From NCBI GenBank assembly GCA_028023455.1, contig JAQFVV010012397.1, forward strand, positions 1,762,001-1,826,000: DNA of 64,000 bases, in the 5' to 3' direction. Below, piece after piece: positions 1 through 12,300 of this stretch. The DNA is from Epiperipatus broadwayi. Taxonomy: Eukaryota; Onychophora; Udeonychophora; Euonychophora; Peripatidae. The notes beneath the pieces were generated by a model. The model saw only the letters and a program-made list of their open reading frames with translations, did no database searches and was not told the DNA's origin. Both the position numbers and the translations under genes were made by a program. Every line of letters starts with the position of its first letter. Positions within the stretch are counted from its first letter, which is position 1.

Positions 1-550
1 GGATTCTGATAAATGATAAAATTTGGAATAAATTTATATCATTAATTAGTGTCTTATATTAACAATGTGTTATATTAAAAATCAATGAATTGTATCTAAT
101 GTCACAAATTAATTATACAAATTTCCAGCGCAGGTTAGAAATTTATAATAGTTTGAATACCATTACTTAGAAACCTATATAATTTTTAAACTAATATTTA
201 AACATATTTAAGTCAAATATCTTGACATAACAAAGAAACAGAAACATGTAACAAATTATGCTAATAAATTATTTAAATTATGCCAATGAATTGCATTATT
301 ATATGAAATTAATAATTTTTTAAAAGAATTAAATACAGGAATACTTTGTAAGCATTAACGATTTTTTTCTTTTCATTGTAAAAATATTTGATGTAACTTT
401 GTTCAAATTTGTAAAAAAAAATTAATTTTGAAATAATAACATTATAATCTGTATTCAATATAAAACAAAACAGTATAAATGTGTTCAAAGAAAATAAATC
501 AATGCTCATTTTAAGAAAAATGTTTAGATGTTATTTTTTTCAAGTTCATA
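1..550. other. AT-rich sequence, nothing recognised
   Basis: Strongly AT-rich sequence with homopolymer A/T runs. Neither strand has a reading frame that resembles a protein, and I see no RNA gene or repeat structure. Confidence 0.5.
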
Positions 551-607
551 GCATCGGCCGGGACGCGAACCCGCAACCTGGGCAACTGCCTACAAGTGCA
601 AGGCAGA
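551..607 (-). repeat. Truncated tRNA-like (SINE-type) fragment
   Basis: Read on the minus strand, this matches the 3' half of the tRNA-like sequence at 57,366-57,448: the 3' acceptor strand CCGATGC, a B-box-like GGGTTCGCGTCC, and the anticodon-arm half AGGCAGTTGC. The match stops inside the anticodon arm at about 607, so the A-box half is missing. It is either a 5'-truncated SINE head or a broken tRNA pseudogene. GC content jumps well above the surroundings exactly over the match. Confidence 0.6.
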
Positions 608-1846
608 TTTTTATAATAAAAAAAATTGTAAAATATAAAAATCAATATGAAATTAAACTTAAATTGCTTCAGTTTATGTTGCAATTTCATAATGCTTTCA
701 AAGATATATGTCATATCTTAATAGAATGGCACTATACATTTTTAAGCTTTTTTTTTTTTTTACAAGTAACATGACCAAAATTTATATGTGAGAATATGTG
801 TGAAAACAGATGTCATTTTAATAAATATAAATTTGCTGAGTCTATATTTAAATAATATCTATGCTCAGTGTAAATATCAAGTGAATGCAGACCAATCACT
901 TAAAACAGAATTTGTGAAAGTTTGTTGAAAATATCTAGATGCAGAATTATTGAGAGCAAAATTTATTTGCTTTATCAAACAATGCCATGAGACTTCAAAA
1001 CATAAAATCTCTTTATAATAGTATCAAACATTGTGCAATACAGTTGATTTATTATTTTTGTGACTTTGGGTAGATTGACTTATTGTATGGTTAGGATGAA
1101 TGTCTGGTATATATATATATTGTAATGATCACACATACTGTGATCACACATATAAATATTTAATATGTCAAGTAATATTAAATATGTTTTTTTTTTAAAT
1201 ACGAAATAGTGTTTATAACTAGACAAAAATTTTAGAATAAACTCGAAAGGAAATCTATTACAAGATTTATAATGTGTTTAAATCGAAGTCGTTTGAATTG
1301 ATTTAAGAATTTAACTAATTAGAATTAATTACAAGGAAAATGTTACAGTAGTCAAGTGAAGGAGAGGGAAGGAATTGAAACGAGATTCGTATCTTTTATT
1401 TTTCAAAGTCAGTCAACATTTTGAAAAGAAAATAATAATAAATAATAAAGTTAAAAGAGCGTTAAACATGTATCATTTTAATTTTATGATCAAGATTTAA
1501 AAGGAAATTTAAAAGAAAAAGGAGTCAGATAATTTAAGAACTAATATTTATGAAATTCCGTTAAAATATATATAAGTAAAAATAGATTTATGTAAAGATA
1601 AGAATCTTTTCTGTAAAACTACACATTCGAATGAGTGAAATATATATAACTATTTAAAGGAAGGGAAAGGATATTGTAAGTAAATAAAATTGATTTTATT
1701 GAGTAGTAAAAAAAAGGAAATAATAAATAATCAATCAAAACTGATCCTATGAAATTAAAGAAAAAATATATAGTTTGTGAAAGGAAGTAGAAATAAAGAT
1801 GTGAAATGGACATAACATTGAAGGGAAAAGCTATAAAATCGAGAGA
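608..1846. other. AT-rich sequence, nothing recognised
   Basis: No coding or RNA feature is recognised. There is a short (AT)n run near 1110 followed by a small repeated motif, tgatcacacata, at about 1126-1150. Confidence 0.5.
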
Positions 1847-2338
1847 TCAAGAAAAGAAAAGAAAGAAAAAAGGGAAAGAGCAAAAATTTTTATTAGGCTT
1901 CTTGTCTAAAACTTTACTTTGGTTTTTTTTTTTTTTTTTTGAAGAGTGCTGAAATTTTGGATCAAGCGACCATGAGCAAACTCTGCTATATTTTGTGAAG
2001 CTTTGGGCATGCGTGGCTAGTGGGCATAGATGGATGCTAGTTTGATCAATACCCAACTTGCTTGCAATCCATGAATTAACAGCAGATATTGTGCCTGCCT
2101 GATAGCTAACCGTTCTTGTCACTTCTATACCACTACCTGAATGTCAAAAAGAATACGGAGGAAATGAACTGAATGGAAGAAATCGGACCCAGATCCCAAG
2201 AATAAGCATCTCTCCTAAAGAAGTGGGATAACCCACATGATGGTCAGCTGAGTATACTCTAACTGCAAGAAAACCTAGATAAATGAAACTTTTAAATATA
2301 TATGTCACGCGTGTAGACACTTTCAGTAACATGGCCAA
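1847..2338 (-). other. Unrecognised GC-richer block with minus-strand open frames
   Basis: Base composition is clearly less AT-rich than the flanks. Two adjacent minus-strand open frames cover it (2338-2144 and 2122-1847). The second contains a Ser/Cys-rich stretch with SRVCSWSLDPKF before running into a poly-Lys artefact from a T tract. I do not recognise a family. It could be a relic of a transposon or an old exon; no splice sites convinced me. Confidence 0.25.
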
Positions 2339-4288
2339 ATGAACTTAAATCTAATCGCTTAATTGATTATTAGTAAAGTGAACTATCTATTAGATTTATC
2401 GGTAAGACCTTGATATTGAAAGTGATATTTTGTCTTCTATAATTATTTCATAAAATTGGAGACGATTACTATCATCAGTATTAGTACTATAGAACTATAT
2501 ATATATAATTTTATCTTATTTATCTTTAATGATTTTTTTACTATAATATTATGTCTTATTTGTATGTATTTTTTATGTATTAAATAATGCTTAAATAATG
2601 GACGGCTCTTTATGTCTCATCTCTCTTTTTTCACCAAATGAATCAGAGTAATATGCCTGTACTTGTTATTTCATAATCAATTAGAATCAATTTCTAGTAA
2701 TACGGTACATGTGTTGGTTATTGTATAGTATTTGTAATTTCCCATAAAATTTATAAATTTATCCAAGCACTGTAAATTTGTAATAATTTTAGCAGTCAAG
2801 AGATGTCTGATCAGGAAAGATAACTTTGTAGCAATATTTGTATTGTTGCGGGTTTGATCGTGTATAGATGTAAAATCATTTATATTTATATGTTCTCTTG
2901 TTGTCGTAATAGATATAGTCAGAGGACAACAAGCTGATATATTCCATTACAATATATATATATATATTGTATTAATGTCAGTGTTCCTGTTTGCTGGGTT
3001 ATAATCCTTACAAAAAAATTTCATATGCTATTCGGATTGATCGTGTCATCATATTGGAAGAAATGATTCGTAGAAAGCATTGAATGAAAGAGAATGGAAA
3101 GAGGGAATGTAATAAGAGGCAGAGAAAGGTTAAATTGCAAGCATAATTTTTTTTAGTTTTTGAGGGTCAATACCAGATCATGAAGAAAAAATATATAAAA
3201 TGTTAATAGATCATCAAATGAGTAATTGAGTCATGAAAATATATAGCCCCATTTTAATGACTTCCCAATGAGGAGGTACTGTAATGAGAATTTAGATTTG
3301 AACCCCTTTACAAGGTTTGAAGTACTGTAATATAAATAAACCTTTGTCAGAAAAAAATGGAAAAGGTTTAAAATTACATATGTGTCTGTGGATCAAAAGG
3401 TGTTTTGTTTTATTGTAATACAATTTTTTTTTTTTTTTAAATTAGGAATTTTTTCATTATTAAAGATTATAAAATATTAAGAGAAGAATGTAACTAATTT
3501 ATGTACTATGTATAATTACCTCCGCATTTTATTAATTAGTATCGAGTAATTATATAAGAATTTTGTTAAGTTGTATATGAAATGTGACTAATTATATATA
3601 TAAAAAAATTTTAATAAGCAAAAGGCATGTAGATATCCTATAGTGAATTAATTACTAAATCCTATAAGGGATTATTTAATATGTTATTTTTTATAATGCA
3701 AAGTAAATTGTATACTGATTCAATGTACAAAATTTTTCTTTTGTTCATAGTCCGATCAGGCAATCAAATGTTATTAAAAAGTTTGTAATTATATGCTATT
3801 TAAAAATGGTAGAATAAAGAAAATATATTTTTTTTATTTTTGTGTTGTTTTTGTACAAGATAGAAAAAAGATAAAATGTTAATACTGACCATCTGACTAA
3901 TGAATCAGCAGTTGTTGTTTTTTTTATATGACTGTCTCTTCGGCTGCTATTTTTGTATTTATGTTTTCTGGAGGGGAGAAGAAAATAATTTTTGCAGAGA
4001 AAAATTAAGATTTTAACTGAATGCTAAAGTGAAATCTTAAATTACAAGAAGTTTGAAAGAATTGCCAAGTGATTTAGATAAAGAAAAGAAGTCAATTCTT
4101 GTGAACAAATGTTTTATGCCCAGGTAAAATATATATATACATCATATGTGAGATATATAGTATTAATTGCCAAGTAATAAATATTATGGAGTAGCAGAAC
4201 AGAAGTATACCAGATTTGTTATTCATATTAGCCATGTAATTGTATTATTTCTGTTGCCCTCTGTCTGCTGATCGATTTTCAAAATGGA
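2339..4288. other. AT-rich sequence, nothing recognised
   Basis: No gene or structured repeat is seen apart from an (AT)n tract flanked by aca/tgt near 2949-2970, the same type of tract in which several elements elsewhere in the window have landed. Confidence 0.5.
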
Positions 4289-4440
4289 GTCGAATGTAAA
4301 CATTCATCAAACATCACATGATCACCATCTCTATACTAGCACATAATTTGTTGTAAACAAAGGCAAAACTCCCCACAGGGTGGCACTACTGTATGGGGAG
4401 TTTTGCCTTTGTTTATGTAAACATTCACTGAAAAAGACAT
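4289..4440. mobile_element. Small foldback copy of the F1 repeat family
   Basis: Positions 4355-4375 and 4394-4414 are perfect inverted repeats (AAACAAAGGCAAAACTCCCCA and its complement) around an 18-nt loop containing the gtggcactactgta motif. The left flank at about 4305-4345 has the ATCACATGATCACCATCTC motif that also flanks the family members at 48.6, 56.3 and 58.6 kb. I call this family F1. This copy has lost the middle of the element, including the hammerhead region present in longer copies. Confidence 0.75.
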
Positions 4441-4539
4441 TAAAGGTTTGTCATGAACAGTAAATGTATGAATTGCCTGCTACCAAGAATTAGCCTTGAA
4501 ATCACTGAAGAAGAAGACCGACTTTGATGCTGTTGTGTT

Positions 4540-5160
4540 TGGCTAAATTTACAGGTTTGGTTCCAAACCAGCAGTCAAATAATGACACTACTCAACAATT
4601 AATATGTGTAATTTATTAGTGACAAAAATGTACACACATGTTAGTTAATAAAACATATAAATATGGTCTATACAATTTAATGCTGAGGTAGTCATGCTGA
4701 GTAATGGAACTCACTTCCAGCTATATAAATAGCCTGCCTCATGAGTTCAAGTATGACTTCCAGCTGTGCAGGACAGCTTGCCTCAAGTCAGTTGTGGACA
4801 TAACAGTTTTCAGTCCTTAGATGGACCTGTCTCACTGTGTAGATGTCATGATAATGACTAGAGAAAATAGCTTTGCTGATGGCAGAAGATTTACTGAAGA
4901 GCACATTCAGTCTTTCAGGTTGACAGAAGTAATTGCTCTCTGCCTTGCCTTCAAAACAGGTGACTATTTAATGGCAGATCCCCTACCTTACTGGAAACAT
5001 TTGAATTATATGCACAAACCCCAATGAAGGATTTATCCCCATTGGATAAGCTACCAGGTGCTAGCCAATCAGGCAAGGAATCTGGAATAATCCATTTCTA
5101 AAGGCAAAGTCAGATATGACAAATTCTATGGGCAAATGAGAAAGCCACAAAAAATTTACA
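4540..5160 (+). other. Unrecognised block with TATA-like motif and 68-codon ORF
   Basis: A GC-richer stretch. It holds a TATA-like motif (ctatataaatagcc near 4722-4735) and an open frame at 4821-5027 coding 68 residues with the segment FADGRRFTEEHIQSF. I do not recognise the protein. The TATA region shares ctcatgaggcaggct, in inverted orientation, with the LTR-like region near 61.74 kb, so a retroelement LTR with a gag fragment is possible but unproven. Flanks to 6560 show only AT-rich sequence. Confidence 0.25.
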
Positions 5161-6560
5161 CATGCAAGGAAAGCTTATCGATTATTGTTATTATAATCCC
5201 AGGAAATAAGATGAAAATTTATCTTTTATTTTACTTTATTTCAATTTATGTTTTTTCCCCCTTTGTATTATTAATTTCATAACTGATTATGAAGTTGTTT
5301 TTTTTTGTTCATTATAGTATGAACAAAAGAATTTAGGAAGTCCATGTGTATATGCGGGAGTGTATGCCATTCCACAGACGCATATGTACAAAAAGTAAAT
5401 GAAGAGAGAGAAGGGGTTTTTGAATTAACTGTATGTATAGAAGGTTATATTTAATGTAGAGCCGGATAATGGCAATGTGTAGATTATATTTATAAATTAT
5501 TTTTTATTTACGCTTGGATGAATGGAGATATAAAAAATATATATATTTGGGGAAAATTATAATTTTGTCAGATTTGTTATTGTTTGTTTACTGAAATGAC
5601 ATTTAAGAGAAAAAAATGTTTTGAAATAAATTAATAAAATACGTACTTTGGCGATCAATTTTTTTCATAACTTATTGATAAATATTATAAGTGAATATTG
5701 TCAAAGATTAATACAATTCTGTGTCTGATTGTTAAAATATAATGCTGAGCTAGTATAGGGGTTTGCCACACGGGGAATTAATGGGCGTTTTTATATATAT
5801 ATATATAAATTCCCTCATGACATAATTCTTTATTTAGTCCCTCATGGCATAATTCTTTATTTAGTTAAGAAGTGGCACTTAAGGTTGATAAGAAAATCAG
5901 AGTTTATAAATATGTTATGAGAAAGTCGAAACAAAATATAAATTAGTTTCCACATAATTATAGGTACTGTAAAATAGCTGGGCAATATATAATTAATTAA
6001 TATTAGTTTAGTTATCTTTATTATATAAATTTAGAAATAAGGAGTAGTATATTTTTTTTAAATAACGAAGTTTGAATAAAACAATACATGCATATAACAG
6101 ATTAGTATTATCATTTGAAGCGTATGGGGTTGGATATCATTTGAAGCATATGGGATTTGGATATTTCCCCTTTGTTATGTTAAATACTGTGAAAGAGGAG
6201 TGGACCGGTACAGTAAGATAAATTACATCAAGTTAAGATCTTTAAAAGTACATCTTTTATAATAAAAAAAATTATAGATCTATGGAAGCTCAGTATAAAT
6301 ATACTTTTTCACATTGGGGTAAAGTGCTCTATCAAATGTTAGAATGTAAGAATAATTTGTTGGTTATTTTCCAAAATAAAAATATAGATACTGTTTTAAA
6401 ATGACTTAAAGAATATGTGATGCTATAAAATGCAATGTATTTATTAAGTAAACAGTGGTAATAAATATTCAAGGAAAAAAAAAGAAAATATTCTGACATC
6501 CATTCATAAATTCTCCACATTTCAAATATATATATATATAGAAATAATTGTATACCATAT
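5161..6560. other. AT-rich sequence, nothing recognised
   Basis: Only low-complexity A/T tracts and short (AT)n runs are visible; no feature is supported. Confidence 0.5.
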
Positions 6561-6720
6561 ATATATAAAGACTTGACCTCAGACTTTCAAGCTTCCTAGA
6601 GCTATGCACTTCATTTTATACAACTGATACACATGACCACAGACATATAAAAAATATAAATTATCTCCAATATAAGTATTTTGTGCTGAATCAGCACAAT
6701 ATACTTATATTTGAATATAT
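6561..6720. mobile_element. Old relative of the 59.3-kb SINE-like foldback
   Basis: The order of motifs matches 59,270-59,405: cctcagactttca, a tRNA-box-like ctagagctatgcac, then ctccaatataagtat and TTTGTGCTGAATCAGCAC. Positions 6669-6690 and 6694-6716 form an inverted repeat around the GTGCTGA/TCAGCAC hairpin. That hairpin corresponds to stem II of the 59.4-kb hammerhead, but the CTGATGA core is gone. The copy is bounded by (AT)n tracts on both sides. Confidence 0.55.
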
Positions 6721-7464
6721 ATATATATATTGTGAGGGCAACATATAAACCTCACTAAAACAATCCATAACTACTTATAACATTAATTGTGCCCATATTA
6801 AATATTAAAATTATTATTTAATAATAAATTAATTTAAAAAAACACAGATAATATACACATATTTTAATCTTCATCATATAACATATATATAAATAATGTA
6901 CTCGTCTGTATCGTCTTATGTGTTATCAAACAACAAAATGACTTGAATTGACAATTATTAATTAACAAATTGAGTAAATGTCAAAGCAGAATCTATGCTT
7001 ATAAATAAGTATGAGAATTAAATGATACTTTATTGTATGATTTTAAAACGATTATTATTATGTAACACGTATACTTCAATTAACAATTGTGGCAATAAAA
7101 GGAAAGTAAAATTTGAATACGCTAAGTAATAGGAATTATTCCAGATAAAAAAAAATAAAGAAATCTTTTAAAATTGCATGATCTTCGCGAATTATTTATG
7201 CGGTATATATATGTATCTGTTCCAGAAAATTATTATTTTGTGGAATTTTCATAAAATAACTTAATAAATAAAAAGACATTTCTGAAACTAAAAAGTATAA
7301 AGAATGTCATCTGAAAGGATAAAGTTGTAAACTATTTTAAGTATATATTATATTAAAGAATCGTATTATTCTATTCAAATATAAATTGAAGAACAATAAA
7401 GATCACCAACATTCGAAGGAGAATTTTAAATAGTTTTTTTTTTTATTAAGGAAAATCAAATTAC
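6721..7464. other. AT-rich sequence, nothing recognised
   Basis: No coding, RNA or repeat feature is recognised. Confidence 0.5.
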
Positions 7465-8940
7465 TCAAGTCAGATATATTAGTTTTTCAGTTAGATACAT
7501 TAGTTCCTTATTGCAAGACAATAACTTGGAAGCTGGACTTTGTGATGCGTCCTTGTCATCCATTGGTACAAATGAGACTATAAGGCCACTCTGGGGCAGA
7601 GGGATTGTCTTAGTCTTCAGTTTATATGGTTTCCTATATCCATTTGTTTTCTTTAGGCTTTCTTTCAGTTTGCACATATTTCTCTTATAATTTATTTTCT
7701 ATTGATTTTGAATTACTTTTATTTTGCAATTAATAATAACTTAAACAGAAGTCTCTGAAGTGTAAACTCCATCATCTTTCAAGGCATCTGAGTTGATATT
7801 ATAAATTATCAACTTGGGAGGCAGTTTCTGAGATGGATGCTCATTGTCAATTAAGAATCATGAACTTCAGGTGGCAGTGAGAACCTTTCTAAGGCAAGAA
7901 TCTGATCATTACTCTTTGGTCTACTCCAATGTTTCTCACAATGAGTCTCTATCTATGTTAAATTACAACCTAGTCAGTAGTTGCCAAGAAGTACCCTCAT
8001 TTACATTCAGGAGTATCTGGTTACCCAAGTTTATGCATATAGCCATTCTGGGGCAAGGAGACAGTCCCTATTTTTTAGTTTGCACAAATTTCTCCTGTAT
8101 ATTTCCCAAGGGTTCGGGATTTTTTGCTTGAATATCAAATGGCATCTAGTGAGACCCAAGGCAAATATAAAAAAGGTGGCCATTCTTATTGAAGCAAATT
8201 TCCCACTTTTTATCACATTGCCTAGTGTGAACATGTCTCTACATTCTGGGCACACACATAAAACTAACTTGGCTCTGAGGTCCTTTAAATGGGACAGGCA
8301 AAGAAGACATGAGTCAGGGTTTCTTTATGTACATTACATAGACTGCACACTGAGCCAATCTCATGAAATCCCCTCCATGTAACCTAGAAGTGGCTTGTAG
8401 GTAGTGAGTACAGGTTGTATTTAACAAGGAAGTCCACAAACTTGGGCTCAAAAACTCAATATTATTGATTTTTTAAGTAGAGATTTAATAGTTATGTTTA
8501 GCTGAGTAGGTGTTTTTTTGTGTAGGATGTGTATATTTATATATGACCTAGTACTTGCTCTTGGTCTCAAGCACTCGGTCTGTAACCTGGATGAGCATAT
8601 TTAGGTGGTCTTGCAAATCTTTGACCCATTTGCTTGACATCAATGGTGGAGTATCTGTAGGCTCTGCCGAGTCAGTGGTCTGCTCCTCAATTGCTTTATC
8701 ATGGATGGCCTTGAGTGTGGCCAATGCCCTTTGTGCATAGAACATGTAGATAGCATGTAGACCAAGACCATTCAGATCTCTCGGTTTCTGCATCATGGAC
8801 AGGCTAATGGAAACCATTTTCCTCTTCCACAAGAGTTTAGTGCAGATGGAATTGATGGTATTCTGGAAGGTTTTGGTCAGCTTGAAGATTGGGAGGTAAT
8901 AATTTAAATAGTTTTCAATCATTTACAAAATCTGTATAAT
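7465..8940 (-). pseudogene. LINE reverse-transcriptase C-terminal relic
   Basis: The minus-strand frame 8922-8548 encodes a segment like the region downstream of the RT palm in non-LTR retrotransposons: a hydrophobic run LPIFKLTKTFQNTINSICT, then LLWKRK and a Gly-rich LNGLGLHAIYMF motif. Further downstream, 8255-8031 contains CPEC in a position compatible with the zf-RVT zinc ribbon, although the His partner is not preserved. The frame from 7677 to 7465 continues in the same GC-richer block. Stops and frame changes break it, so it is a dead 5'-truncated copy. I cannot assign a clade. Confidence 0.55.
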
Positions 8941-9253
8941 ATCAAAGGTGGCTGATTTAAAAATAATATAATTAGTCACCATAAAATGTCTTGCTAAATT
9001 GAAAATGTGGATCATTGTCTTTTCCTTGCCATGGAAGTGTAATAATTTTCTCTATCCACTCTTAAAATGCTTAAGAAACATCTGTTGTCTTAAATGGAAT
9101 GATTACTGATGAATATGTGGAAATGATAAACAAGGATCAAAATATAAATATTCCAAACATACATCAAATGGAGATCAATAGACAATCTTGATCTTTATCC
9201 AAGAAAATCATTAGTAATACATGGATTATATACATTTTTTTCCATGTGTTATA

Positions 9254-9340
9254 GCATCGGCCGGGATGCAAATCCACAACCATCTGCAACCAACTACTTG
9301 CTTGCATGGTGGCTGCGATACCTCTCGGCTAACAACGCAC
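9254..9340 (-). repeat. Diverged tRNA-like (SINE-type) copy
   Basis: Begins with gcatcggccgggatgcaaatcc, as in the copy at 57,366, and keeps the acceptor-like 3' strand and a decayed B box. The anticodon-arm region and A box (near 9320-9335) are diverged. It is probably an old copy of the same tRNA-derived family. Confidence 0.5.
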
Positions 9341-12300
9341 TTTTTGCCAACTCATAAAAATCTTGATTAGATTGATTTAAAAGGATTATGAAGGCTTGAT
9401 TATGTGTGTGTTTTAAATTTTTAAATGTTGTAAACATTTTTATTTTTATATTTCTTTTTTTTTTCATACTTGAAAAAGTAAACTTACCATGATTAATTTA
9501 TTTTTTAAAAAAAGTTTAATTTAAACAAAGGTCAAATTTAAGGGAGAGATGATTAATTTTAATTGAAAGATTCTTTTGTAAATTAATTTAGATTAGTGTT
9601 TTTCTATTCATAGTGACTGACTTTTGACCATTTACTACATGATCTTAAGATAAGACTTTATTAGTATAATATATTAAATACATACACATTATTGAAACAT
9701 AGTTTATAGTTTGTCATAAATATATTGTTCATAAGTAAAACTTCACTTGGCTCCAACAGGGGCCAGAGTTTATCTTAGCTTAACTTTTTATTTGTAATTT
9801 TCTGATTTTTTTAAAAAAAAATAATGATAAAAATAGAAGACATTAATTAATTAGTAAATAGTATAGGATAATAATTATAGTATTGTGATATTTATTAAAC
9901 TTTGTGTGATTATGCTATGAAAAGTCAACAGATATATGATAATTCGTTTAATAAGAGATGTAAGATATTAAGTTTACTTAAAGGAAATATTTAGGGATAA
10001 TTTAAATTAATAAATAGAATTAAATGTATTATAAAGTAACTATTGTTTTATTCATTTTTAATATATAACCTATAATAAACTTATATTATAAATAAACTAG
10101 AATAAAGTAAATAGTATTAAATTGGTTTAAAAATAATATTTAAATTTTACGAAAGCAGTCAGATAATATTTAAAGGTTTAATCTAAATTAATTTTAATCT
10201 GTTTAAATAAAAAAAATTATTTCAAATATAATATTCATTGGTATTTTTATTTTTGTAGTTTTAAATAAGTTATAATTAGCTAATAGAGTTCCAGTTAATA
10301 GGTCATCTTTGTGTGTGAATGTGTGGATGCAGGGAGATCTGTGAAATGTATGAATAAAAAATAATTTAATTACAATAGTGATTAAAAACAAATGAATGAA
10401 TAAAATTATTAAAATTAAATATTTAAAGGTTTTGATAATTAAAACTAGTTCCAATTTTTGTATTTATTTTATTTTATGGAATAAAATATTGCTTAAAATG
10501 TTACATAAAATAGTTAATAATTAACTTTTGTTTAGAAACCATTAATGACCATGTGAGTTCAAATAATTAAATCAATTGCATCAGTAATCAATTTCACAGC
10601 TGATCTGTCAAAGGTGTTAAAGTTAAATTTAAAATAACTTGATTGGTTATTTTAAACTAAATTGACAATTGGGAGGAATAGAAATTATCAGATATAAATA
10701 GAGGTCGTTCAGAGGTTTATTAGTGTGTGTGAGCGCTGCTCTTGAAAACTCTTTTTTTTTAAAAAAAGTTGTAATTTTTTTTTTTAATTTATTATTTAAA
10801 AAGTAAAAGTATCCATTAAAAAGTATAATTAATTGCTCTACAATTATGAATGGCTAAAACTAAAAGGTAACTATTTTCTGATATCAACTTTCAGTAGAAA
10901 TTTAAAGCTATAGTGACCAAAAATTTCAAAGGAAGTTTTGCATCTCTTATCTTATTTACGTATTGCATGTCTTTTGTTTGTTGGAAACTAAAATTAAGAT
11001 ACAAACCATTAGTATTTATATGGCTAAATCCCTTTTTTGTACTGAACTATTTTAGCTAGAAGATACTTAGTATTTATCTAATTAAATTAAAATATAAGTG
11101 AGGAAAATTGAAAGACATTATAGTGAACTATATTATATTTTAAAAGTGCATCAATCTCTTTGTTATAAAATTTATTCAAAGCTGACATTAAGTCTGAAAT
11201 TTATTACTGATACCTAATGTTGACTTTAAAATATGCTCTTATTTTAATAATGCTTATTTCTACAATGTTTTTAGAAGAGAGAAATATACTGTGCTAAAAT
11301 AAGGAAGAATGAATTTTATCTGCCAAGTGTTAGTATATTTTTTATTAACTTTGCCTAGTGTTCAACTAAAATGTATTGAATATGAGATATTAATTATCTA
11401 CTTCCAGAAACTGTTGGAGAAAAATAGTGTAAATTACAATTAGTTAAGGATGAATTTTTAAATGACAATGAACTAAAAAGTTTATTGCTTATACCTTGAC
11501 CTAAAATGAAAATTTTATTCTAGCTAATTGAAAACAGATGAAAATATGTGCTTAAAAAAATTCCCATCTTATGCTAAGCAGTGGGAAGAGAAAGTTATTT
11601 GGAAATAGAATTTCAAAATACTATATGAGAAATAATTTAAAAAAAACTGTTTAAAAAAAAAGTGTTATTTTGAAAGAGGAAAACGGAATTAAAAAAATAA
11701 AGCTATATTATTGTATATAAAAACCCGGGATTCTATAAAAATGTTCTCAGCTGAAGAATTTGTTTTTCCAATTATTATTTCAATGTTTTAATATTTAGAA
11801 TATCTTTAAAGGAAGAAAGTAAAAATATCTTTAAAGAACTATTAAATGTGTTTCATTTTCTTTTAGAAATCATTGCCATGTTTATAAATATTTTGACTAG
11901 AAGCTTCGAACACCATCAGATAAATTATCCTCAATAAATTATCTACACGTCTAGAACGGAAAACCAGTATGGAGCTGAAACTATGAACTTAAGTTACTGT
12001 ATTATTTTTTTTTTTGTCTGTTTTATTGTTTTAAAAAAAAAAAAAAACAGAAAAATATTTATGCTATATCTTTGTCTCTAAAATATGTGTAATACTATTA
12101 AACATAAATGTACCAGGTAAACTAATGTTACAATTTTAATCTTAGTGGGTTTTATTAAAATGAGTAGATAAATATTCTGCTATTTACAGGTAACTTAATT
12201 TTATTATATTTATTAAGCATTTCACAAGTTAATTTCTATTTGATAATTTCATTCACAGAGATTTAAATATCCCAGTCTTAGCTTATTTATATGTGGGATG